A stretch of 64,000 bases of DNA from Pseudomonas ceruminis (GCF_021602025.1 NZ_BQHW01000001.1:469168-533167); one strand, 5' to 3'; shown: positions 9,210-17,930, counted from the stretch's first letter. Numbers and translations: made by a program. Notes: generated by a model not told the origin, from the sequence alone.

Positions 9210-9686
9210 GTGGAACGTTACTATCGCGAACTGGTGAGTTTTCTCTCCGCGCGCCTGGGCAGCCGTCAGGCGGCCGAGGACGTTGCCCACGATGCCTATG
9301 TGCGGGTGCTCGAGTGCGCCGACGACAAGCAGATCACCCACCCCCGAGCATTTTTGTACCGCACTGCGCTCAACCTGGTGGTCGACCGGCACCGGCGCCT
9401 GCTGGTGCGTCGGGCCGAGCCGCTGGACGTACTCGATGAGGATGGGCGTTTGCACAGCGCCGAGCTGCAGCAGGATCTGCAGCTTGACCAGCGCCTGGCG
9501 CTGATGACGAAAGCCCTGGACGAGCTGGCCAAACCCTGCCGCGAAAGCTTCCTGCTGCGCAAGCTCGAAGGCCTGTCGCATCAGCAGATTGCCGAGCGCC
9601 TGGGCATCTCCCGCTGTCTGGTGGAAAAGCACATCGTCAACGCCATGAAGCATTGCCGCGTGCGCATGCGCCAATGGGAATCTTGA
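9210..9686 (+). CDS. ECF sigma factor, FecI-like
   Basis: A 158-residue extracytoplasmic-function sigma factor. Region 2 is visible at about residues 2-70 (YRELVSFLSARLGSRQAAEDVAHDAYVRVLE, then PRAFLYRTALNLVVDRHRR). Region 4 is at about residues 95-150 (LDELAKPCRESFLLRKLEGLSHQQIAERLGISRCLVEKHIVNAM), a clear helix-turn-helix. The start is GTG at 9210, the first start before the conserved ERYYRELV. FecI-type sigmas are usually followed by a fecR anti-sigma gene and a TonB receptor; neither is here, so its signal input must be elsewhere or unusual. It diverges from pvdR, which suggests an iron-related role, but it is shorter than PvdS (187 residues) and lies outside the main pyoverdine cluster. 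Confidence 0.88.
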   Translation: MERYYRELVSFLSARLGSRQAAEDVAHDAYVRVLECADDKQITHPRAFLYRTALNLVVDRHRRLLVRRAEPLDVLDEDGRLHSAELQQDLQLDQRLALMTKALDELAKPCRESFLLRKLEGLSHQQIAERLGISRCLVEKHIVNAMKHCRVRMRQWES

Positions 9687-9857
9687 AAAAGTGGTAAACC
9701 GCCAGTGAAAATTCTGTGTGCTGGCCACTTGATTTCTAGGTGTTTCCCGACAACTATCTAGATTGACCCCTCCAGGCACAGCCCTGGCGGTTGCCTGTTA
9801 CTGGCGCAGTTTGGTCAGGGAGCGTGCCCCTATTCACCCGACTGCCCAGGTCCGACA

Positions 9858-10337
9858 ATGCCAAACAAGACCCTGCGCATCCTGATTGCCGACGAGCATC
9901 CGTCTCAGCGCCTGCAGCTGGAGAGACTGCTCAATGGTCTGGGCTATTACCGGATCGCGCCCGTGGAGAGCTTCGAGGAGCTCCAGCGCCTGGTACATTG
10001 CGCGCTGCAACCGTTCAACCTGCTGATTGGCAATATCGAGCTGGCCAGCCATGCAGGTGTCGACCTGGCCCGTTTTTGCCGGGTCAGCACGCAGATCCAA
10101 CATGCGCTGTTGTACCACTCCCGGCAGCTGAAAGTACCCACGGTGCCGCAGACCGAGCGCCAGGCCGTGAGCGTCAGCCTGCCGCAGGTGCCTGATAACG
10201 AGGCGCTGGAGTCGTTCATGGCGATCATCGATGGGCCGGTGCTGGTCGGCAAGATCGCCTTGCCCCCAGGCGTCGCGGGCAGCGGGCCGCCAGCATACCA
10301 GCGCAAGAACTTCGGCCAGACGGTGTTCAGCCGTTAG
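9858..10337 (+). CDS. Receiver-like protein lacking phosphorylation residues
   Basis: A 159-residue stand-alone protein with a CheY-like fold at about residues 6-128. The acidic pocket is present (LIADEHPSQR, Asp12-Glu13). The phospho-acceptor position, expected as Asp in a FDLLLLDIxMP context, reads FNLLIGNIELASHAGVDL, so it is Asn59. The conserved Lys-Pro after the fifth strand is replaced by Leu-Pro (VSLPQ). There is no output domain; the C-terminal 35 residues are Gly/Pro-rich. It therefore probably works by protein contact rather than phosphorylation. It lies between an ECF sigma gene and an MFS gene on the same strand, with 171 bases to the former. Confidence 0.75.
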   Translation: MPNKTLRILIADEHPSQRLQLERLLNGLGYYRIAPVESFEELQRLVHCALQPFNLLIGNIELASHAGVDLARFCRVSTQIQHALLYHSRQLKVPTVPQTERQAVSVSLPQVPDNEALESFMAIIDGPVLVGKIALPPGVAGSGPPAYQRKNFGQTVFSR

Positions 10338-10403
10338 CCGGGGCAGGGCAAGGCGGCGGGTATTTGTTATCCTCTTGCCCTTTGCCGATTTGTGGGCTCT
10401 TGC

Positions 10404-11720
10404 ATGACTGCCATCGATACCGCTCCCCCGCCCCGGTTCAGCCGTGGTGACCATCGGACCCTGGGCCTGGCGGCACTGGGTGGTGCGCTGGAAATCTACG
10501 ATTTCATCATCTTCGTGTTCTTCGCCCTGACCCTCAGCCAGTTGTTCTTCCCCCCGCAAATGCCCGAATGGCTGCGCCTGTTACAGAGCTTCGGCATCTT
10601 CGTCACCGGCTACCTGGCGCGGCCTTTGGGCGGCATTCTCATGGCCCACTTCGCCGACCACCTGGGGCGCAAGCGGGTATTCAGCCTGAGCATTCTGATG
10701 ATGGCCTTGCCGTGTCTGCTGATCGGCATGATGCCCACCTATGCCCAGATCGGTTACGCAGCCCCGTTGTTGCTGCTGGCGTTGCGTATCCTGCAGGGTG
10801 CTGCAGTGGGCGGTGAAGTGCCAAGCGCCTGGACCTTCGTTGCTGAGCACGCTCCGCAGGGGCGCCGTGGGTATGCCCTGGGCTTTCTGCAAGCGGGGCT
10901 GACCTTTGGGTACCTTTTGGGCGCGCTGACTGCGACGCTGCTGGCCCAGGCGTTTACCGCCCAGGAAATTCTCGATTACGCCTGGCGCTATCCGTTCCTG
11001 CTCGGGGGGGTATTTGGTGTGATTGGTGTGTGGCTGCGCCGCTGGCTGAATGAAACACCGGTGTTCCTGGCGCTGCGCCAACGTCAGGAGCAGCCTGTGG
11101 CATTCCCGCTGCGGCGGGTGCTGGGCGAGCACCGGCGGTCACTGCTCCCCGCCGCGCTGTTGACCTGCGTGCTGACGTCGGCGGTTGTGGTGCTGGTGGT
11201 CATTACCCCGACCGTGATGCAGCAACGTTTCGGCATGTCGGCCGGGCACACCTTCGCCCTGAGCAGTGTGGGGATCGTTTTTCTCAATATTGGCTGTGTG
11301 CTGGCTGGGCTGCTGGTCGACCGTCTGGGGGCCTGGCGTGCGCTGATGATCTACAGCCTGCTGCTGCCACTGGGCATTGGCGCGCTGTATGCGAGCCTGG
11401 TGGGGCAGTGGGGCCTGACCTGGCTGGCGTATGCCGTGGCAGGGTTGAGCTGTGGTGTGGTGGGGGTGGTGCCCTCGGTGATGGTGGGGTTGTTCCCGGC
11501 CGAGATCCGGGTATCGGGTATTTCCTTTACCTATAACGTCGCCTATGCACTGTGGGCCAGCACCACACCGCTGGCGTTGATTGCGCTGATGCCCTGGAGT
11601 CCTTGGGTATGTGTCGGCTTCTGCCTGATCATGGGCCTGGTGGGGCTGATGACGGCGCTGCATTATGGCCGCCGTGATGCAGGCTGCAGGGCGCAGCGCC
11701 CGGCAACCTCGGCATCCTGA
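10404..11720 (+). CDS. MFS transporter, metabolite:H+ symporter family
   Basis: A 438-residue inner-membrane carrier with about 12 hydrophobic helices. The N-terminus (LGLAALGGALEIYDFIIFVFFA) and the loop ARPLGGILMAHFADHLGRKRVF are typical of the metabolite:H+ symporter group that includes ProP, citrate and shikimate carriers. The loop motif RILQGAAVGGEVPSAWTFVAEHAP is also characteristic. The substrate cannot be determined; organic acids or compatible solutes are the family range. ATG 10404 is chosen; an in-frame GTG four codons earlier is possible. It stands alone, 66 bases after the pseudo-receiver gene. Confidence 0.85.
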   Translation: MTAIDTAPPPRFSRGDHRTLGLAALGGALEIYDFIIFVFFALTLSQLFFPPQMPEWLRLLQSFGIFVTGYLARPLGGILMAHFADHLGRKRVFSLSILMMALPCLLIGMMPTYAQIGYAAPLLLLALRILQGAAVGGEVPSAWTFVAEHAPQGRRGYALGFLQAGLTFGYLLGALTATLLAQAFTAQEILDYAWRYPFLLGGVFGVIGVWLRRWLNETPVFLALRQRQEQPVAFPLRRVLGEHRRSLLPAALLTCVLTSAVVVLVVITPTVMQQRFGMSAGHTFALSSVGIVFLNIGCVLAGLLVDRLGAWRALMIYSLLLPLGIGALYASLVGQWGLTWLAYAVAGLSCGVVGVVPSVMVGLFPAEIRVSGISFTYNVAYALWASTTPLALIALMPWSPWVCVGFCLIMGLVGLMTALHYGRRDAGCRAQRPATSAS

Positions 11721-11725
11721 TGGGG

Positions 11726-11752
11726 CGCCCGGCAGGCCGATGCCTCCGGGCG
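11726..11752. other. GC-rich hairpin after the MFS gene
   Basis: Arms cgcccgg and ccgggcg extend inwards through aggc/gcct around a CGAT loop, with one bulged base. It has no T run, so it may stabilise the 3' end rather than terminate transcription alone. The remaining bases to 11870 show no supported gene. Confidence 0.4.
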
Positions 11753-11870
11753 TTGCCGCTCGACGGCGGCGTTTGCCTGGGCATGTACTCGAACGGCTTG
11801 GACACTGGCCAAGCGGTGGTTTGCTACAGGCGTCAGGTGTGGTCAACCTGATCGTGCTGCATGGCTCATG

Positions 11871-11904
11871 AAAAAGCCCCCGAGGTCTTGTGACCTGGGG
11901 GCTT
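11871..11904 (-). terminator. Rho-independent terminator of the ETF-QO gene
   Basis: A 13-bp stem (aagcccccaggtc / gacctcgggggctt on the minus strand, one bulged base) with a 4-base loop is followed by a T run, 22 bases after the stop codon. Confidence 0.85.
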
Positions 11905-11925
11905 TGTCGTTGCGCGGGGCAGGGC

Positions 11926-13590
11926 TTACATGTTCGGGTAGTTCGGCCCGCCGGCGCCTTCAGGGGTGACCCAAGTGATGTTCTGGGCCGGGTCCTTGAT
12001 GTCGCAGGTCTTGCAGTGTACGCAGTTCTGCGCGTTGATCTGGAAGCGCTTGTTGCCATCTTCCTGGGTAACCACTTCGTACACGCCTGCCGGGCAGTAA
12101 CGCTGCGCCGGCTCGTCGTAGAGCGGTAGGTTGCTGGCGATTGGCACGTTCGGGTCGGCCAGCTTCAGGTGGCAGGGTTGTTCCTCTTCGTGGTTGGTGC
12201 TGGAGAGGAACACCGAACTGAGCTTGTCGAAGCTGAGCTTGCCGTCCGGTTTCGGGTAATCGATCTTTTTCGAATCGGCCGCCAGCTTGAGGCAGGCGTA
12301 GTCCGGCTTGGTGTCATGCAGGGTGAAGGGCAGCTTGCCGGCGAACCAGTTCTGGTCGATGTAGTTGAACGCACCGCCCAGGATCGGGCCGAACTTGTGC
12401 AGCGCCGGGCCAAAGTTACGGCTGGCGAACAACTCTTCATACAGCCAGCTGGCCTTGAAGGCATCGACATAAGTGGTGAGTGCATCGCCGCCCTCGCTGC
12501 CGGCGACCAGTGCATCGGCCACGGCGTCGGCTGCCAGCATGCCGGACTTCATCGCGGTGTGGCTGCCCTTGATCTTGGAGAAGTTCAGGGTGCCAAGGTC
12601 GCAGCCAATCAGCGCGCCGCCATTGAAGACCATCTTCGGCAACGAGTTCAAGCCACCTTTGCAGATGGCCCGGGCGCCGTAACTGATGCGTTTGCCGCCT
12701 TCAAGGTACTGTTTGATCACCGGGTGGTGCTTGAGCCGCTGGAACTCGTCGAACGGCGACAGGTAGGGGTTGGTGTACGACAGGTCGACGATCAGGCCGA
12801 CCACCACCTGATTGTTTTCCAGATGATAAAGGAACGAGCCGCCGGTATTGTCGGCGCTCATCACGTCCAGTGGCCAACCGGCGGTGTGTACCACCAGGCC
12901 CTGTTCGTGCTTGCTCGGGTCGATTTCCCAGATTTCCTTGAGGCCGATGCCGTAGTGCTGGGCATCGGACTCGCTGTCGAGGTTGAAACGCTTGATCAGT
13001 TGCTTGCCGATATGGCCACGGCAACCTTCGGCGAACAAGGTGTACTTGGCGCGCAGTTCCATGCCTGGCGTATACAGGCCTTGCTTGGGGTTGCCTTCAC
13101 GGTCAACGCCCAGGTCGCCGGTGACGATGCCGCGGACCACACCGTTTTCGTCGAACAGCGCTTCCTGGGCGGCGAAGCCTGGGTAGATTTCCACGCCAAG
13201 GTTCTCGGCCTGCTGGGCCAGCCAGCGGCACAGGTTGCCCAGCGAGATGATGTAGTTGCCCTGGTTGTGCATGGTCTTGGGCACGAACAGGTCAGGTACC
13301 TTGGTCGCGCTACCGGCATCCTTGAGCACATAGATGTCGTCGCGCTTGACCTCGGTGTTCAGCGGCGCACCCAGTGCTTTCCAGTCGGGGAACAGTTCGT
13401 TCAGGGCGCGCGGTTCGAAGACCGCACCGGAGAGGATGTGGGCACCGACTTCGGAGCCTTTCTCGACCACGCAGACGCTGATCTCGCTACCGGCTTCGGC
13501 GGCCTTCTGCTTCAGGCGGCAGGCGGCGGACAGGCCCGCCGGGCCGGCGCCGACGATGACCACGTCGAATTCCATGTATTCGCGTTCCAC
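11926..13590 (-). CDS. Electron transfer flavoprotein-ubiquinone oxidoreductase
   Basis: A 554-residue membrane-associated FAD and [4Fe-4S] enzyme that passes electrons from reduced ETF to ubiquinone, serving fatty-acid and amino-acid dehydrogenases. The N-terminus holds the FAD-binding motif VVIVGAGPAGLSAACRL. The C-terminus holds the cluster-binding cysteines CPAGVYEV and CVHCKTCDIKDP, followed by the family-typical ITWVTPEGAGGPNYPNM end. The start is taken as GTG at 13590, because TAGGAGAG stands 5 bases upstream; an ATG 7 codons earlier would overlap this ribosome site. It diverges from etfBA, with which it works; the shared region contains a PsrA-type operator. Confidence 0.95.
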   Translation of the reverse strand: MEREYMEFDVVIVGAGPAGLSAACRLKQKAAEAGSEISVCVVEKGSEVGAHILSGAVFEPRALNELFPDWKALGAPLNTEVKRDDIYVLKDAGSATKVPDLFVPKTMHNQGNYIISLGNLCRWLAQQAENLGVEIYPGFAAQEALFDENGVVRGIVTGDLGVDREGNPKQGLYTPGMELRAKYTLFAEGCRGHIGKQLIKRFNLDSESDAQHYGIGLKEIWEIDPSKHEQGLVVHTAGWPLDVMSADNTGGSFLYHLENNQVVVGLIVDLSYTNPYLSPFDEFQRLKHHPVIKQYLEGGKRISYGARAICKGGLNSLPKMVFNGGALIGCDLGTLNFSKIKGSHTAMKSGMLAADAVADALVAGSEGGDALTTYVDAFKASWLYEELFASRNFGPALHKFGPILGGAFNYIDQNWFAGKLPFTLHDTKPDYACLKLAADSKKIDYPKPDGKLSFDKLSSVFLSSTNHEEEQPCHLKLADPNVPIASNLPLYDEPAQRYCPAGVYEVVTQEDGNKRFQINAQNCVHCKTCDIKDPAQNITWVTPEGAGGPNYPNM

Positions 13591-13727
13591 TGGTTCTCTC
13601 CTACTCATCAAGGCTCATGCTGTTGCTTTGTCTTATGGGTGTGGGGTGATCCTGCGCGGCCGCCCTTCACGGGAGCGGGGCTGTAGCAGCGCAGAGGATG
13701 GACTACACCGTTTTGTCTTGGCCGCGC

Positions 13728-13756
13728 ATTATATCTACACCACTTGGCGGGTCCAA
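13728..13756 (-). promoter_or_regulatory. Sigma-70 promoter of the ETF-QO gene
   Basis: On the minus strand, -35 TTGGAC (13756-13751) and -10 TATAAT (13733-13728) are 17 bases apart. The PsrA-type operator lies 2 bases upstream of the -35 element. Transcription would start about 130 bases before the GTG start. Confidence 0.75.
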
Positions 13757-13758
13757 TA

Positions 13759-13772
13759 CAAACGTTTGTTTG
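13759..13772. promoter_or_regulatory. PsrA-type operator between ETF-QO and etfBA
   Basis: CAAACGTTTGTTTG matches the published PsrA pattern G/CAAAC-N2-4-GTTTG/C with a 4-base spacer. PsrA is the fatty-acid-responsive TetR-family regulator reported to control etf genes in P. aeruginosa. The site abuts the ETF-QO -35 element. On the plus strand it also covers a possible -35 (TTGTTT, 13766-13771) 18 bases before TAAAAT (13790-13795), a candidate etfBA promoter. The whole gene-free stretch 13591-14146 holds, besides these sites, a leader of about 340 bases before etfB in which I see no further gene. Confidence 0.78.
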
Positions 13773-14146
13773 AATTTGCCGCAGGCCAGTAAAATCACAG
13801 GAGCGCGGCTGGAGGGTGACCGATTTGCCGTATTGACCGGATTGGGTGTTACGGTCAAGATACGAGCGGTTTACCGTTCGCCGTAGGCTTACCGCCGGGC
13901 GCAGGTACACCTCTAAAGACCAGCTGTGGAGCAGGGTTTTCGGGCCAAACCCGGGTTGTAGTGGAGTTTACACGCCACAACAGGAAATGACCCGCGGGTA
14001 TTTGCCGCGATAGTCTGAACAAGACTTATCGGTCACCGTTAACTTTGCCCCTCCCGCAACGTTTTTAGAGGTGCCCTTGTACCCACGCGCATCGCCGGGC
14101 ATGGCCCCAGGCGACTATCTATTCACCGGAGAGTAACGAGGAATCC

Positions 14147-14896
14147 ATGAAGGTTCTTGTAGCTGTCAAACGAGTGGTCGACTACAACGTCAAGGTTCGC
14201 GTCAAAGCGGACAACTCCGGCGTCGACCTTGCAAACGTCAAGATGTCCATGAACCCCTTCTGCGAAATCGCTGTGGAAGAAGCTGTGCGCCTGAAAGAGA
14301 AGGGCGTGGCGAGCGAAATCGTCGTCGTCTCTGTCGGCCCGACCACTGCCCAGGAGCAGCTGCGTACTGCCCTGGCACTGGGTGCCGACCGCGCTATCCT
14401 GGTCGAAGCCGCCGATGAACTGAACTCCCTGGCCGTGGCCAAGGCGCTCAAGGCCGTTGTCGATAAAGAACAGCCGCAGCTGGTCATTCTCGGCAAGCAG
14501 GCCATCGACAGCGACAACAACCAGACCGGCCAGATGCTGGCTGCGTTGACCGGCTTCGCCCAAGGCACCTTCGCCTCGAAGGTCGAAGTCGCTGGTGACA
14601 AACTCAACGTCACGCGTGAAATCGATGGCGGCCTGCAGACCGTTGCTCTGAACCTGCCGGCGATTGTCACCACCGACCTGCGCCTGAACGAGCCGCGCTA
14701 CGCGTCGCTGCCGAACATCATGAAGGCCAAGAAGAAGCCGCTGGAAACCGTTACGCCAGATGCCCTGGGCGTATCGCTCGCCTCCACCAACAAGACCCTG
14801 AAGGTCGAAGCGCCTGCTGCGCGCAGCGCCGGGATCAAGGTCAAGTCGGTGGCTGAACTGGTCGAGAAACTGAAGAACGAGGCGAAGGTAATCTAA
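14147..14896 (+). CDS. etfB: Electron transfer flavoprotein beta subunit
   Basis: A 249-residue subunit of the soluble heterodimeric ETF, which collects electrons from acyl-CoA and other dehydrogenases and passes them to ETF-QO. The N-terminus [20 protein letters not shown] and the nucleotide-binding stretch [21 protein letters not shown] are family hallmarks, and [24 protein letters not shown] is the recognition loop for partner dehydrogenases. Length is standard. A GAGG ribosome site precedes the ATG. The stop codon directly abuts the etfA start, so the two subunits are translated together. Confidence 0.97.
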   Translation: MKVLVAVKRVVDYNVKVRVKADNSGVDLANVKMSMNPFCEIAVEEAVRLKEKGVASEIVVVSVGPTTAQEQLRTALALGADRAILVEAADELNSLAVAKALKAVVDKEQPQLVILGKQAIDSDNNQTGQMLAALTGFAQGTFASKVEVAGDKLNVTREIDGGLQTVALNLPAIVTTDLRLNEPRYASLPNIMKAKKKPLETVTPDALGVSLASTNKTLKVEAPAARSAGIKVKSVAELVEKLKNEAKVI

Positions 14897-15826
14897 ATGA
14901 CTATCCTGGTTGTCGCTGAATACGAGAACGGTGCCGTAGCCCCGGCCACCCTGAACACTGTCGCCGCAGCTGCCAAGATCGGTGGTGATATCCACGTGCT
15001 GGTCGCGGGCCAGAATGTGGGTGGCGTCGCCGAATCCGCCGCCAAGATCGCGGGTGTCGCCAAGGTGCTGGTCGCCGACAATGCGGCCTACGCGCACCTG
15101 CTGCCAGAGAACGCTGCGCCGCTGATCGTCGAGCTGGCCAAGGGTTACAGCCACGTGCTGGCCCCGGCCACCACCAACGGCAAGAACATCCTGCCGCGTG
15201 TTGCTGCGCTGCTGGACGTCGACCAGATCTCCGAGATCATCTCGGTCGAAGCTGCCGATACCTTCAAGCGCCCGATCTATGCCGGTAACGCTATTGCCAC
15301 TGTGCAATCGAGCGCTGCGGTCAAGGTCATCACCGTGCGTACCACCGGCTTCGACGCTGTCGCTGCCGAAGGGGGTTCGGCTACTGTCGAAGCGGTGGGT
15401 GCAGCCCACAACACCGGTATCTCTGCCTTCGTCGGCGAAGAACTGGCCAAGTCCGACCGCCCTGAGCTGACCGCTGCCAAGATCGTCGTTTCCGGCGGCC
15501 GTGGCATGGGCAACGGTGACAACTTCAAGCACCTGTACAGCCTGGCCGACAAGCTTGGCGCTGCCGTCGGTGCCTCGCGCGCCGCGGTCGACGCAGGCTT
15601 CGTGCCCAACGACATGCAGGTCGGCCAGACCGGCAAAATCGTTGCACCGCAGCTGTACATCGCCGTCGGTATCTCCGGCGCGATCCAGCACCTGGCCGGC
15701 ATGAAGGACTCCAAGGTGATCGTCGCGATCAACAAGGACGAAGAGGCGCCGATCTTCCAGGTGGCTGACTACGGCCTGGTCGCTGACCTGTTCGAAGCCG
15801 TCCCAGAGCTGGAAAAGCTGGTCTGA
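14897..15826 (+). CDS. etfA: Electron transfer flavoprotein alpha subunit
   Basis: A 309-residue subunit carrying the FAD of ETF. The C-terminal FAD domain is clear: [91 protein letters not shown], containing the Arg and Ser/Thr residues that contact the isoalloxazine ring. It follows etfB with no gap and is closed by a strong terminator, so etfBA is a two-gene unit. It would deliver electrons to the divergently encoded ETF-QO. Confidence 0.97.
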   Translation: MTILVVAEYENGAVAPATLNTVAAAAKIGGDIHVLVAGQNVGGVAESAAKIAGVAKVLVADNAAYAHLLPENAAPLIVELAKGYSHVLAPATTNGKNILPRVAALLDVDQISEIISVEAADTFKRPIYAGNAIATVQSSAAVKVITVRTTGFDAVAAEGGSATVEAVGAAHNTGISAFVGEELAKSDRPELTAAKIVVSGGRGMGNGDNFKHLYSLADKLGAAVGASRAAVDAGFVPNDMQVGQTGKIVAPQLYIAVGISGAIQHLAGMKDSKVIVAINKDEEAPIFQVADYGLVADLFEAVPELEKLV

Positions 15827-15846
15827 TCCGCCTGCTTCACTTATAA

Positions 15847-15886
15847 AGAAGCCCGGCCCTCGTACTGAGGGCCGGGCTTTTTTGTG
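15847..15886 (+). terminator. Rho-independent terminator of etfBA
   Basis: Stem gcccggccctc / gagggccgggc with a 5-base loop and a run of six T, 20 bases after the etfA stop. The next gene begins about 17 bases later. Confidence 0.9.
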
Positions 15887-15903
15887 CGGGCAAGGAGTGA
15901 AGG

Positions 15904-16725
15904 ATGGCGTTTCGCAAAGCGGGCAGGGTGCTGGCGTGCACGATGGCGATGTTGTCGCCGCTGACGATGGCAGCAGGCAAGTGTGAGCGTCTGGTGGCGA
16001 CCGGCAGCCCGGACGCACCGCCTTACTCCTGGCAAGACCCGAAAGACCCCAAGCACCTGATCGGTGCCAATGTCGACCTGTTGCGCCAGGTGGCCGGCGA
16101 ATTGGGCGTCAAGGTGGACGTGCTCAATGCCGGCAAGCGCGATCAGGCCCTGGAGGAAGTGCGTAGCGGACGCATGGACCTGTTGCTCGATACCCCGATG
16201 CAGGTGGAGCAGCTCACGGCGCTGGACTACATCCATCCGCCTTTGCAGCTCAACGAGTACCTGGTCTGGACCCGTCATGATGCCGAGCTGGATTTCGATG
16301 GCCCTGCTGACCTGGCCAGGTACCAGGGTAGCCTGTCGGAGCGGGCCCGCCTGACGCCGGCATTCAGCGCATTCGCCAAGGCGCAGCTCAAGCTGGAGCC
16401 GGCGCAGAACCTGACACAAGCTTTCCAGAAGCTGGTGCTGGGCCAGGTCGACTACGTGTTGGCTGGACGCTACTCGGGCATGGCCATGACCCAGAGCCTG
16501 GGCATGAGCAATGACCTGATCGCCCGAGGCCTGCCGGTGGATCGGCCGGGCTTGTACCTGGCCGTCTCGCATAACTCGGCATGCAATGACACCTGGTTGC
16601 GTGGGCAACTGGCGAAAAAACTGACAGAATTGCCGATCTCCGGTGCGTCCGAAGCCGTGCTGCAACGTAATGTCGAGCGCTGGAAAGCGCAGATGCAAGT
16701 GCAGGCGGACGCCCCCAAACAGTAG
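15904..16725 (+). CDS. Periplasmic solute-binding protein, family 3, without ABC partner
   Basis: A 273-residue exported protein: signal peptide about residues 1-24 (ending SPLTMAAG), then a bacterial SBP_bac_3 fold (GSPDAPPYSWQDPKDPKHLIGANVDLLRQVAGELGVKVDVL; later RSGRMDLLLDTPMQVEQLTALDYIHPPLQLNEYLVWTR). Such proteins bind amino acids or related small molecules. No permease or ATPase gene is adjacent, so it may act with a transporter elsewhere or as a sensor component. The stop is 9 bases before the following lipoprotein gene, suggesting an operon with the DUF4398 and OmpA-like genes. An AAGGAG ribosome site precedes the ATG. Confidence 0.8.
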   Translation: MAFRKAGRVLACTMAMLSPLTMAAGKCERLVATGSPDAPPYSWQDPKDPKHLIGANVDLLRQVAGELGVKVDVLNAGKRDQALEEVRSGRMDLLLDTPMQVEQLTALDYIHPPLQLNEYLVWTRHDAELDFDGPADLARYQGSLSERARLTPAFSAFAKAQLKLEPAQNLTQAFQKLVLGQVDYVLAGRYSGMAMTQSLGMSNDLIARGLPVDRPGLYLAVSHNSACNDTWLRGQLAKKLTELPISGASEAVLQRNVERWKAQMQVQADAPKQ

Positions 16726-16734
16726 GAAGAGTGC

Positions 16735-17088
16735 GTGAAAACCCAATCACTGATCCTTGCCGTGGCCATGCTCGGCCTGGCCGGCTGCGCCAACGACCCG
16801 GCGCCCAATGAGCAGATGCGTATTTCCGAGCAGGCGCTGGAGCAGGCCAAGGCGGTTGGCGCTACCGATCAGGTCGAGGAGCTGAAGCTTGCCGAAGACA
16901 AGCTCGCCCGGGCCAAGACCAACATGCTCACCGAAGACTACCGCGATGCCCGCATGCGTGCCGAACAGGCCGAACTGGATGCGCGCCTTGCTGAGGCGCG
17001 CGTGCTGAACCAGAAAAGTGACGAGCAGCTCGAGTTGCTGCAGTCGCGTGTCAAACGCCTGCGCAAGCAGCTGGAGGTGCAGCCATGA
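16735..17088 (+). CDS. DUF4398-type lipoprotein
   Basis: A 117-residue predicted lipoprotein starting with GTG. The signal sequence ends in the lipobox LAGC (Cys18). The mature part is almost entirely charged alpha-helix rich in Ala, Glu, Lys and Arg (LKLAEDKLARAKTNMLTEDYRDARMRAEQAELDARLAEARVLNQKSDEQLELLQSRVKRLRKQLE), probably coiled coil. It overlaps the following OmpA-like gene by 4 bases, implying translational coupling and a joint envelope function. The exact role is unknown. Confidence 0.8.
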   Translation: MKTQSLILAVAMLGLAGCANDPAPNEQMRISEQALEQAKAVGATDQVEELKLAEDKLARAKTNMLTEDYRDARMRAEQAELDARLAEARVLNQKSDEQLELLQSRVKRLRKQLEVQP

Positions 17089-17897
17089 TGCGCTTCAAGC
17101 CAATCGCCGCGCTGGCGCTGCTGACGCTGGCGGCCGGGTTGCAAGGGTGTGCCAGCCAGCGCAGCGCCTCGGCACTGGACGATGCAGCCGCCGCCTTCCA
17201 GAAGGTCAAGGATGATTCTGACGTGTTGCGCAGCGCACCGCGCGACGTAATCCGCGCCGGCGAGTCGCTGGCCCGTGCCGAACGCTTGTCCAGCTATGTC
17301 GGCACCGGCAGCGATGTGCGTCATTATGCTTACCTGAGCCAGCGTTACAGCGAAATCGCCAGTGAACACGCCAGGCTGGCGCTGAACCAGGAACGCTTGG
17401 CCAAGCTCGACCTCGAGCGCCAGCGCCTGCAGTTGGCGTTGCGCGAGGCCAAGCTTGCGAGTGTGCAGCAGCAGGGCAAGTGGGTTGAGACGCAGATCGC
17501 CGCATTGGCTTCGGAGCAGGCTGATCGCGGCCTGGTGATGACCCTGGGTGATGTGCTGTTCGATACCGGTCGTGCCGACCTGAAGAACTCGGCCAGCCGC
17601 ACCGTGCTCAAGCTGGTGCAGTTCCTGCAGCTCAATCCCCGTCGTGTGGTGCGTATCGAAGGCTACACCGACAGCACGGGCACGCCGGAGGACAACCTCA
17701 CGTTGTCCCGTGATCGCGCCCAGGCGGTGGCCGACATGCTGGTCGACCTTGGGATCGACGAGAAACGCCTGACGGTGGAAGGCTATGGCGACCAATACCC
17801 GATCGAGGCCAATGCCTCGGAGCGGGGCAGGGCGCAGAACCGTCGGGTCGAGATCGTCTTCTCTGACGACAAAGGCAAGCTCGCGCCGGCGCGTTGA
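17085..17897 (+). CDS. OmpA-family lipoprotein with peptidoglycan-binding domain
   Basis: A 270-residue protein. A lipoprotein signal with lipobox LQGC (Cys about 22) precedes a DUF4398-like helical region (about 28-140). The C-terminal OmpA domain (about 150-262) contains GDVLFDTGRADLKNSA, VRIEGYTDSTGTPEDNLTLSRDRAQAVADMLVDLGI and GYGDQYPIEANASERGRAQNRRVEIV, including the Asp and Arg residues that bind diaminopimelate. It is expected to tether the outer membrane to the cell wall. It partners the preceding DUF4398 lipoprotein. Confidence 0.88.
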   Translation: MMRFKPIAALALLTLAAGLQGCASQRSASALDDAAAAFQKVKDDSDVLRSAPRDVIRAGESLARAERLSSYVGTGSDVRHYAYLSQRYSEIASEHARLALNQERLAKLDLERQRLQLALREAKLASVQQQGKWVETQIAALASEQADRGLVMTLGDVLFDTGRADLKNSASRTVLKLVQFLQLNPRRVVRIEGYTDSTGTPEDNLTLSRDRAQAVADMLVDLGIDEKRLTVEGYGDQYPIEANASERGRAQNRRVEIVFSDDKGKLAPAR

Positions 17898-17908
17898 CCG
17901 ATTGCAGC

Positions 17909-17930
17909 GGGGGCCGGCACCGCGGCCCCC
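17909..17930 (+). terminator. GC-rich hairpin after the OmpA-like gene
   Basis: Eight-bp stem gggggccg / cggccccc with a 6-base loop, 11 bases after the stop. There is no T run, so termination efficiency is uncertain. Confidence 0.45.

Noticed and set aside
11665-11871. Small plus-strand frame after the MFS gene
   Set aside because: No ribosome site, Arg/Pro/Gly-rich composition and overlap with the MFS gene end make it an unlikely gene.
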